The notes under the pieces are model-generated. The model searched no databases, was not told the origin of the DNA, and worked only from the letters and a program-made list of their open reading frames with translations. From contig JARUPZ010000020.1 in the NCBI GenBank assembly GCA_031213475.1, forward strand, positions 5,877,858 through 5,941,857: a stretch of DNA of 64,000 bases. Direction: 5' to 3'. The stretch is from Nereocystis luetkeana (lineage: Eukaryota; Sar; Phaeophyceae; Laminariales; Laminariaceae). Below, piece by piece: positions 38,801-50,800 of this stretch. Every line of letters starts with the position of its first letter. Position 1 is the first letter of the stretch. Both the position numbers and the translations under genes were made by a program.

Positions 38801-41800
38801 GGGGTACGGGTCTAAAGGGGTAGCTTTCTCTCACCCTGAACCCCCCCCCACCCTACGAACAAAACGACCGATACGAATCCCAGTACTTGCCTAGAGATGA
38901 ATCATATTTCACGACTACCTGGCCCAGCGAGCGGCCGCTGTCCAGCACCGTTCCGTGCGGTATCCACTTGGTGCTTCCACAAGCGCGATCAACCAAACAA
39001 TGTCAGCTGCTGCTATCCAAGTCAGATACGTACTACTGATACGTACCCAGCAAAAGAATAGGAACCATAACGCCCAATTCTCTCTACAACAAATTGCAGA
39101 ATATTATTATATCGGTTCCCGATCCCTAATATTAGTTTCCTATAGTTTGAATGTTTCCTATACCTTGACAGGCATTCTGGGTGTGCGGAATTATACTCGC
39201 ATGTCATACTCGGTGTGCAATTCGGCATCACCCCCTCCCTTCGTGCAGAGTTGATCCGTGTGGGCCCGGCAAGAAGAGACGCCCACTCTGAGCAAGCCTT
39301 CAAACCTCACCGTGACACAATTCTTGAGCAACCGTGAGCATAGGCTACTATAGAGGATTTTGTGTAGTGTAGCGATCGCAGCTGAGCACAATTTCTTTAT
39401 CACAACTTCATACCCGTCCCCCAAAAATGGATCCTTGCGTTCGCACTACTGCCATGGATTATTGGCTGTTCGTGGGACTATACTCGTACTGCATTTGTAG
39501 ATATACCCGGCGCGCAATTAGGCGTCACCCCCTCCCTCTTCCCCGTCCTTACCTGTGCCTGAAGGCGAGCGCTCGCCGCGTCTGCGTGGGCCTTCTCCCG
39601 TGCTGCGCCAGCCTCGTCTACCGCCAAACGAAGGGCCTCCATCTCCAGGGCCCGGCCCATGGATTTCTCCACCTTGCTCATGCGTTCTGCTACCGCTTGC
39701 ATTTTCGCCTGACATTTTGTTTTTGATTGGTTGATCCAGGCGAGTTTCCACCCCACGGAGGAAGGACAGATGCTGCAGTTAGAGCATTCAAAAATACCAG
39801 CAGCAACAGCAGCGTACAAGCGCGCCTCCAAAGACGTTCTCTCGGCTCTTACCTCACACTCCCCCCAAACCAAAATATCGTAAGCTTCTACTAATAGAGA
39901 TATTCCCAAGCTGTCACGGTTTCACCTTCCCCCGCAACAAGCACGCTTCCAACGGTTACCTTACCTCTTCCACACGTCGGACAGATAGATCATCTACCGA
40001 TAGATCATCTACAGATAGATCATCTAGATCCTAAGCTGCCGTTGTGAGATGCTGTACAGGATATGTATAGCACAGATCCAGCCGAGCAATCATGTTCTAG
40101 ATCATGCAGACTATACGGCTCCCACCCAGAACAATGAGCTAGATTATGCAGATCAGATATCTATCTGGTCTGAAATATTTAGATCAGAGGGTGGAAATCG
40201 ATGATTTTGTTTAGGTGTGCCCCCGTTAACAAGCATGCCTCCAACCGTTCCCTCGCCTCCCATCTTCCCCCAGCAACAAACACGCCATATACACGTGCCC
40301 CTCCCCAGCAAACATAGTAAACCGACGTACGCCCCCCCTGAGTTCCACAGCTGTCAGATTTTGTCCTCCTCTAGAAGGGCTATAGTAGTCGTGCAGACAA
40401 TGATTATTGGTTGGCCGTCTGCCCGACGTATTGAACGCCTCTTCTCCTCTCCACCCCCCAACACACACGCCTCTAAGTGTTTTTGTCTTACCTCTTCTCG
40501 CGCGATCGCGGCCTCCGCCTCGATGCGGCTCGTTTTCAATTTCTCCAACGCGCCTGCGGACTGTCGGTGAGATAAAGACATGGGATGGGCGGTAATGCGT
40601 CCCAGTATTACCGATAGTCGCGTAGAGTTGGCTGGGTTCGAGCCAGAAGTTCTTGTCTGAAAAAAAACCTTCAGAGACTGAAAATAATTAGAGGAAAAAC
40701 ATGATGACGACGATATACAGCATCGGCCACATGTAGCAACCCGACGCCCCTGGGTTGGTCTCTACCAGGTAGGTGGTATTAACTACAGTCGCGTGGGGTT
40801 GGGCGAATTAGAGCGAAAAAATACATGTTGAAACCCCTGCGGGTCTTTCAGGGGGGGAACAAGGGAACAAGGGAAGAGCAAAACTACAACGCTTGCAGCG
40901 GGGTAACGAGGTGGAGAAAGCGGTGGTAACGTACTACATTATATAGAGTTACTCATAGTCGGGCGGGTTCGAGCGAGAACATACATACGAAGTATATGCC
41001 GGAGCCCTTCAGGTCTTCGGAGACCAAAAAGGAACCATAATTTTGACGGCTACAGCGTCGGCCACACGCAGCAACCCGGCGCCGCTGGATTTCCTAAGAG
41101 CAAGAGGTAGGGTGGGCGGTGGCGTGCACCATGCCATTAGAGGCGCGTGGCGTTGTGCCGCCCTAACGAGAAAGCAAGTATTTGTCTAAACCCCTTGTGG
41201 TCTTCCGGGACGAAACAAAAACACACGCACGACACACGAAACCACAAAGCACAAAGAATGACGACTATACCAACAGCAGAACCAGCACGAAAACCAATAC
41301 CAACAACGCCAACGCCACCACCATGACCGTGTGCGTTTCCAGAGTGAAGAGTTGAGCTAGCTACTCCGCGCGCAGCTCAAGCTGAGCCCACTCGAGAGGA
41401 CCTCTCTCATCGAGCAACCGTCAAACACATATTTGGCGCACCTCTTTTTCAGCAGCCTCCAGTTCTTTCAACATCGCCTGCCGGCTCCGTTTTTCTCTGC
41501 AAAACAGACGGACGGGTCGTTCGTGATTAACAACTTAATACGGAGTAGTAGCTACCTGGTATTGCAGTAGACTATTGTATCAACACATAGACTATTGTTT
41601 CAACACAGTAGGTTTCGGATATCGGCTATTGATAGCGAATCCCCGTGTATTGGATGTCTGAGAGGTTGCCTGTCAATAGGAAGTCTGCACATTGTACGTG
41701 AGCAACAACCACCAGAGAATCAAAGTAGTTGGCAAAATGCCTGAAAATGTAGTGAAAAATGTTTAGTACAACATATTTGGGAGGCTCTTCCTACTTTATA

Positions 41801-44800
41801 CCAGGTACAACAGTACGAGTTGGAATCGTCTATTCAAGAGCATAACCAATTTCTTCTCTTCCCCCCCCGGCTATGTCTTGAAAGTATGCGTTGTCAATGG
41901 TCTATTGACTAACGCAAGCAACAAATGAGTACGCCCCCCCCCCCCCCACTGGAAATGCCTACACCGGAAATTAAATCAACTCATTGAAGCTGCCGTCCAT
42001 ATGCAAGTCCGCCTCAAAAGCGGGTTTTAGTAGGATGCAGCTCACCCTTCATGCGACTTGCCGGACAACCTCACGGCGCTTCGCGCTTGGTGCAAGCAAT
42101 GTCTGCCTGGTCGGTGAAAACCCGATATGCTCCGTCCCGGCATTGTAGGGATGCGAGGGTCTATGGTCATACGACTACGGCCATGCATGAGATCGAGTAC
42201 ATCTCTCCTATCGAGTACACCCCCCCCCCCCCCACCACTGTCACTAACCTGGTCAGAGCCGCGACCCTTCTCTCTAGGTCCTTGCACTCCCCCGCCACTG
42301 CTGCCAGAGCGGTAGCGGCATCTTCCGCTTCCGCTCGCGCCCGCTCCGCCTTAACCCTAGCTGTCACCTGACCAATATACAAATAATTTACCAGGTACCA
42401 GGTGTGCGTTTTGTGTTGGCGCCAGTAGTATTTGAGGGGTGGGGTGGGGACAAAAACTCCACGCGGGATATCAAATCGGAAACAAAAGAGAGGAGGAAGA
42501 AGAAAAAGTGGTGGACACGCTGGGAGCGCGGGTGTACGAAGCAGCAACGACAGCGGCAATGGTAACAGTGTAATTGTCGGGACCGACAACAGCAACAACA
42601 TATCGGTACACAACTGAGACAACAACACCGTTGTTCACAACATAAAAAGAAAACACAACCACACTCCCACCAACGACAGCCCAGCACCGTCATCCACAGC
42701 TGATGGCACTCATCATAATACCACTCCACAGTACACCACAACAGCCCGCCTGCTCCCCCCTCCTCCTCCTCTTCCACTCCTTCCCTCCCTCCCCCCCTCT
42801 CTCATTACCCCTCCTTCCCTCCTGCCCCCCTTCCTCCTCCACCCCCCCCCCCCACCCCCCCCCACCCCCCACGCCACCCCCTCTCTCACCTCCAACTCCT
42901 TCTCCTCCCGAAGCCCGCGCACCGCATCCATAACCCGCTCCGCAGGCACCGGCGACGCCGTACCAAGACCCATAAACCCCTGGCGCAAGCAATACAACAC
43001 ATCAACACCAAAAGCCCCTTCAAAACTTCAGATAGGATGCACCACAAGCACTAACCAAGGTTTAACCCTTGATATTACTGCAAGAATGATGCCACAAGAA
43101 TTTCAAGCATTTTTGCCAAAAACTTGCGTGGAATTTCCATGGGGCCAAGCCACGTGGGGGATTCGCGGGAAAAAAAGGCGAAACAAAACAACGATTACAC
43201 CATCAGTCACACAAGCAGTATGGCAATCAAATCATGTGCAGCATTCCTGATTTACGTTCGAATAAAATGCGACCTACCCTACTTCAAGCTTATACTCTGT
43301 ATGTACGCCAATGGTTTTTGATTGTTAAGAAAGCTCAACGTGCTTCTAGCTGTAATGAGCCTTGTCCGAAAACAAATCACATATCCGTCCAGCTTCAAAA
43401 AGAAACACGCACGTAGGGGAAAACAGGTCAATGACATCCAATGGCGCTGCACTACAGTATGTCATAATACTGCGCAGTCTGTAATGTACGGTCAGCACTG
43501 TCTTACTGCTGTACCGTAAGTACGTACCTGGTACAGTCGATACTGCTGCACAGTCAATACGTGTCACACTCCCGGCAAAATGTCTCGGGGCAGTCAAAAC
43601 ATGGCTCGATCGCCCTACTAGAAATAGTAAAGCGCACCTGTGCCAGGCAAACAATACAATAGCGGTGGGAATTCCTAGTAGTAGTAGTAGTAGTAGTAGT
43701 AGTAGCAGTCGTAGTAGTAATAGTAGTACTATTGATAGTCGTAGTATAGGCAGTGGTAGTAGCAGTAGCAGTAGAGTAGTAGCAGGAGTAGCGGCGGCAG
43801 TATCAGCAGTACTATCAGCTTTAGAATTGCAGCAGTAGTTGATTTAGTAGCTACCTGGTAGCAGTAAAGAGGTAGTATTCATACTATTAGCAGCAGAAGT
43901 AGTAGTAGGTAGAAGTGGTAGCAATTACGGCAGTAGCAGCAAGTAGGAGGAGAGTAGCAATAGCCTCCTAAATAGTACCTGAAGCCGTCGCCAGTACCCG
44001 AGCAGAGCCTTCTCTCGCTCTTCCGCCGCCTTCAGCTCCGCCGCAAGGCTATCCAGAGTATCCACGATAGATGGCGTCACGTCCGTGGCGATTAAGAAGG
44101 GAGAGGGAGGAAAGGAGGAGGGGGCAAGGGGACAGGGGGGGGGAAGCGGGGTTATAATCCTTGTGCTATGGCAAAATATCCCCACACGAAATGCCAACTA
44201 GCCTGTCGCCCAAGTGCGGGTGCACTTGCACCTGGAAAAGCAGGTAACCCTTCTACTATCAATACTGGGAAAAATGACCCCAGTTCTAATTGCCACCGAG
44301 AACATTTCCTTCGCCAGGACTCTCACTTGATCATCGAACCACAACCCCCGTCTGGATTCCGACTTGAACATCGAACAGGCATTATATTCTAGGCCAAAGT
44401 GGTATTAATAGTACTTTGTCCCCGAAACGTCGGTGCAGTTTTCATGTAACCTCTGCTGTAACAGGGATTAAGCCGATTGCCACCGTGTGATGTCAAAACT
44501 GCACTACCTGTCGGAGGTGGTCTTGTGTTCCAGCCCATCCGCGCGCATCGTTGCCAGCTCCCTCGCCGCTAACCGCAACTCCTGGAAGTAAGCAACGTTG
44601 TTGGGGAGGGGGAAGGGTTAGCCAGCAGTCCTTGTTTTGTCTCTATACAAAACAAATCAACAAAAAATGAGCTACTAGACCTATGCCAATGGGAAAGCGA
44701 AGTATCAAGAAAAAGTTTGGATTTCAAAGATACCCTCCAGAATTTTTTAGAACACGCTTCCTATGGGCACGTTTAGGAAAAAAAAATCCAAACTTTTGGA

Positions 44801-47800
44801 AAAGCCCGAAAAAAGCAAACCTCGGGCCGATGTTGGGCCAACATCGGCTTGAGAAAATGTCACGCCGATCTTTGGTTCGAAGCGGCGAGATTCCGAGTCC
44901 TTGACGGACATCGATCGACAAAAGCAGCGACTGCGTCATGAATTCTGAACGGAGTGCGCTGGTTAGGGGCTCCGACCCACTCTAGTCACCGTCTTCACAC
45001 CATGGCCGGTGTCATATGGCGGGAGCTGACGAGGTGTACGATAAAAAAAACAATTGGCCGCTGGTGTGCACAAAACAGAAAACAAAACTTCTCCATCCGT
45101 CTCTATGGCAAAAAATAGACTTTTTTCAGGTTTGGGAGGATACCGTAGGACGCCGCCGGAAAGCTCTCGCCCCCTAGACCATGGACCCACCCGAAATTTT
45201 CGAGGCCGTCATCTATATTCGTTGGCCCTGCCGGACACCGAGCGGGTTGGACGTGCGCTGCGTCTATGTTGAGATCGAGCGTTGATCGTCGCATGAACTG
45301 ATTTCTATCAGCGTGTTGACAATTTTGCAAGCAGAAAAAACAAATTGCGCCGCCTGCAGCCGTTGGGGGGGAAAAAAGAGAAAAAATCAAACATTTTTTT
45401 TCTCTTTTTTCCCACAGTAGCGGTACGAGGAAATTTTCGGCTGTTCTTTGAAAGCAATATGTTTGAAAAAAAACTCTTGAACTTCGCGTTTCCATTGGCA
45501 TAGGTCTTACTTTGATCGAGGATTTCGTCGACGCCCATACTTGCAAGCTGCGTGGGATACTTCGATCGAGCGTACGACGGGATTCAGATGACCTCGTGAA
45601 GGACACCTACCTCTTGTTGAGAGAGCAAAATATTACAGCTGTGGAACTCAGTGGGCGTGCGAACATTTACGAAAGTATAACCTCATCACTCGAGCCGTAG
45701 CCTCATGAATACAGCGGGTACGAAATATGTAAAGGGCTGACATTGGCAGTATGAATGCGTACGTCATATTATTTTCTAATGGTCTTCGCTTTCTGTTTCT
45801 TTGTCTGACACGAAGCATGCACTGTACTACGGGTGTTATAAGACCTCATTAACCGTATATATATACCGCTTGAGGGCAGCAGTATATGGAAACTGTAGAA
45901 CTCAGGGGGTATATATCTATATGTAGCCTTACCACTCCCGGGGTGCAAGTGGCCTTACCACAAGTACGAATTACGATGTAAAGTGTGCATACGTAAGAAT
46001 TTTCAGTGTATTACTCTCTTGAATGGGGAGGGTTACGAACACGCCAATGTTGTCTCTTATGCAGAACATGCACACTACCAAGCACCGGAATCAACAGACA
46101 CAAGCATTGCATTTGCATTTGCATTCTCGCTTGCATCTGCACCTGCCTTCGCGCTCGCATCTGCACTCGCGCGTATACTTGGCACATGACTTAGCATTAT
46201 AACTAGCACCTTCCCTTGCCCTTGCAAGCATTTTCTGTCACACTTGCACATGAGCCAGCACCGGCACACCAGCACAAGGACCAGCCGCCACCAGCGCCAA
46301 GAACATGCGTTCCACCAGCACCAACAGCGCACCAACAACACCACCACCATCGCCATCAACTCGACCACACCAACACCACCACGAACATCAAGTCCACCAC
46401 TAAGAAGCACCACACCAACATCACCACCATTGCCTCCACGATCACCAAGGTCAACTCCACCACTCGACCATAACACACACCACTTCCGCCATCACCAACA
46501 CCAACACCAACAAAAGAAGCCAATACCTGCTGGGCTTCTGTAGCCTGGGCCTGCCACGCCGCGATGGCGTTCTGCATCTCCTGCACTTCATCCCCGCCGA
46601 CCCGTCCGTCGGTCTCCTGTTCCATAATCTCGATCGTGCTGGAGGAAACACGAGTTAAGCCCAGGGGGGGGTGAGGGTTTTACATGGAGGATGGGAATAC
46701 AATGAAGCATGGAGGTATGAGGGGGCATTACAAATAAATATAGGGGAGGGGTGGAGGGCTTATATGGGTAATCGGAATTTAACATGGAGGATGAGAGGCC
46801 ATTACAAGGAGAATTTACGTCATCAGGGATAATATACCGAAAGTGAGTGTGGCATGAGAGACATATATGATGCCTAACGTAGCAATAGAGGGATGGGAGG
46901 GGGGGGACATAAACAACACCACCGGAACGACACCGCCATCCCTACCATATTCCCCGATGCCGACACCAACATCACCAACAAACAATACCAACCACGAACA
47001 GCAACCACACCAGCAACAAACTTCTGCAAAGAAAACCCAAACACAATCAAACCAGACAAGGCAAGAAAAAAAGCAATCAACCCGAACCAAACCAAACCGA
47101 AGCAGACCAAAGCAAACCAAGCCCTACCGAATCAAACCTAACCAGTTCACCTGCGGAGCTGCATAATTTCCCGCTCCTGGAGCGTGCATTTTTTCTGATA
47201 CTCCCCCAGCTGTTGCTGCAGGCGGGCCTGGAGTGTAATGAACGCTTGGTGCTGTACTGCTAGCTTCCCCGCCTGGTTGAAAAGTACGAATAACGTAGCA
47301 AGGGGGATACGAGTGGTAAAGCGCAGCAAGCGTGGAAGCGAACGTAGAATAATGAATATCTCCATCACTGGTTAGTCCGTCATGCGACCCATGGGCTGCA
47401 TGGTGGGGGCGAGTCACTGTGAAAACAACAGCAAACCTATATCAACAACAGCGACAACAACAGCACCAACAACACCAACAACACCAACGCCGACAGCATC
47501 AACAACACCATAAATATCGACTACGGCACAACGATAGCAGCAGAAGCAGCAACGACAGCAACAACACCAACAATAGTGCCAACAGCACCAACATCAACAA
47601 GACAACAAAAACAATACAGCAACAACAATACTACCACAACCACCATCACCACTACCAGCACTCGTAGCAACGCAATAATAACACTACCACCACCACCACC
47701 ACCACCACCACCAAATCTATCATTCGCCAGTGTGTTGGGGTAATAAAGAACCAAAAGGAGCCGAGTTACCACGACGCACCTGTGAGTGTATGACCGTTGA

Positions 47801-50800
47801 GAGTTTCCCCTCCAGCTGGGCCCTCTCTCGCTCATTGGTGGAGCTCAGTCCCTTCCGCATTGGGTTTTGATGGTTACGTTACAACGTTCGAGAATCACCA
47901 GCAAGGAGATACGGCAGGGAGTTGCAAAGGACGGAGGGGAGGGGTAGGGGGAGTAGGGATGGAACTCGGAATATATCGATAATGATCGTTGCTGTTAAGT
48001 ATCACTCTGGACTTGAATATAAGGACCAACGATCCTTACGCTTCTGTCCAAAGCGGCGAATGTTCAAGTGTTTATAGAAAGAAGGGAGAGAGGAAGCGGG
48101 GAAAGGAGGGGAAGGGGGGGAAGGGGGGGGGAGGACAAGGCAAAGTAGGTCGTGTCTATTGCCACGGTGGGGGGGGGAGTGGGGGGGGGTGTCGTCAGAG
48201 GAAGGGAGGGGGGAGCGGGGGTGGGAGGGCAAGGGGGGCAGTATTCGTGTGTATCGTCATAGACGTAAAAATAGCAAATGGCTCGGGATTAAACAATTTG
48301 GTAACAAGCATGATATATACCACAACGTATTACAAAAACAGATGCAGCGCATGATAGAAAGAAGCCTCGCACTCACTATTTATGTTTTATTCATAAGAGT
48401 AATGACCGGGGGCGAAACAGTTACCGTACAAAACAAAAGTGCTGTACGCAATAGAGAGGAGCACCGTGTCATGTTGCATGAAGAATGGTAGCAACACGTA
48501 GAAAATATATGTTCAGAGCTTCGAACTGGCGCGATCCTTTGTCATTCTTCAGACAAGAGAGATTCAACTGCTATGCGTTAAAAACACAAAACACGAAAAT
48601 ACGGAACGCCTGGAATAATGTGCCGGACCGCACAAACTACCGCTGCGGTCTCGCGTGGAAACCCTTCGGTTCGGTAAGTAAACACACGAGACGCGAATTG
48701 CAAGCATTGAAAAGGTTGCGGGCATTGGAGGGGGGGGGGGGGGGGGGCTGTGCGACATGATTAGAGTTGCAGTCAAAGAAGGGGCAACGATCACACGTCG
48801 GGCAGATCATTCTACTGTAGATCATCTACAGGCCCTAACCTGCTCTGCCGTAATGAGATGTCATACAGGATATGTGTAGTACAGGTTTAACCCAGGGGGT
48901 ATAGATAATGCAGGATACCCGGATCCCACCCGGCAACGTGAGCCAGATCATACAGACCATACATAACTGCCCTGAAGGATCTGAATCATGACGTGGGAAT
49001 CGATTATCTGTTCGATGTGTGAAGCAATTTCCGTTTTTCTTGGGTGTCGTGAAAAAAATGAACCAAACCTTAACCGTCGCGTGCTCTATGTACGTACGGA
49101 CACAAAGATCGACACATCTGCAAACGCACAGACAAAACACGTACAGACGAAATATATTCCAAAACACGCCAAACAACACCTGGAAAACCGCGTAAAACCC
49201 AGGCATGTACCTGGAGTTTCTCTCGCAATGAGGCATTTTCTGCCTGTCCGGTTTGGTTGGCGTTGTTGAGTTGGCCCAGCTCGAGGGACCGCTGGTGCAG
49301 GCGGTGCTTGAGGGTCTCGATCTCAGCAGACACCTGGCCCCGACGTGGCGAGATGAAGGTAACAAGATAACGTGGGCGGTCGGTAGAGTACCGGCCGGTA
49401 GACGTGGGAGGGAGAAGAGGGGGTATGTATTATCGGTCGGTAGTGTATCGATCGATGGTAAATCGGTCGTATCGGTCAATAAAGCATCGTTCAGTAGTGC
49501 ACCGTTCGACAGGGTATCGGTCGGTAGGGTATAGGCCGATAGGGTATCAACCGGTATGGTGTAGGGGGTATGGTATCGGTCGGTAGGTCGGTAGAGTATC
49601 GTTCGGTAGCGTATCGACCTGTAGGATATCGGTCGGTATGGCATCGGTCTGTTCGGTAGCGTACCCGTCGCTAGGCTATAGGTCAGTAGAGTATCGTTCT
49701 GTGGCGTATCGGTCGGTAACGTATCGGTCGGTACGACATCGGTTTGTTACTGAAGGTTTGTAGTGTATCGGTCGGGAAACGTAGGAGTGAGAGGGGGGGG
49801 GGTGTACTCGATAGGAGAGATGTACCCGATCTCACGCATGGCCGTAGTCGTATGACCATAGACCCTCGCATCCCTACAATGCCGGGACGGAGCAGGTCGG
49901 GTTTTCACCGACCAGGCAGACATTGCTTGCACCAAGCGCGAAGCGCCGTGAGGCGACTGGCGAGTCGCATGAAGGGTGAGCTGTATCCTATAATACTAAG
50001 AACCGCTTGTGAGGCGGACTTGCATATGGATGAAAGCTTCAATGAGTTTAATTTAATTCCCGGTGTAGGCACTAGAGGGGGGGGGGGGTCGCTGTTATCG
50101 GTCGATAGCGTGTCGATCAGTAGCGTATCGGTCGGTAGACTATCGGTCGAAAGGGTAACGGTCGGTAGGCTATCGGACGGAGGAGGGGACATTATTGATG
50201 CGAAACGCTTCGATCGGTGGGGTACCGGTCGGGGGCATATCGATCGACAGGATATCGGTCGGTATATGGTGCGGGGGGCGGGGGGGGGAGGGGTCAAGGT
50301 ATCGCTCGGTGCACGGGGTTGGTCGGTAAACGGGGTATATAGCGCGCGAGAGAGAGGGGGCGTTGGTGTTGGTGCAGAACTAATGCACGTGTGCTGTTGT
50401 GGTAGTTTTTGTTGTTGCTGTTGATGTTCCATGTTTTTTTCGCCGATAATGTTCTTGTTGCACATGATACCCGAATCGCACTCGAGCCCTCTAGCGCCGC
50501 ACCGAACCGCACCGCGCCGCACAATACTGCTCCACACCGCACTGCACCTGATGTATGTCCGACTGTCCCGCTGTGTCAACGTTAACGCAGCTCTGGTTTC
50601 GAATCCGCCTCGCCCGCGACGCATAGAGCAAAGATATCAGGCTCTGTCCTCGGGCCCGACGGCAGCAACCCAAGATGCAATAAGGCGTTCACAAGGGAGG
50701 GGGGGGGCGGGGGGGGGGCAGGAAGCCTCATGTTCAGCATGATATCCCTGAACTCGTCCTGCATACTACCAGGTATAATGTATCAAAACGCCGGGCACGT

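Noticed and set aside
50730-50764. Minus-strand QDEFRDIMLNM as an exon before the neck
   Set aside because: No kinesin has an extra segment there, and K8 joins K9 in phase without it.
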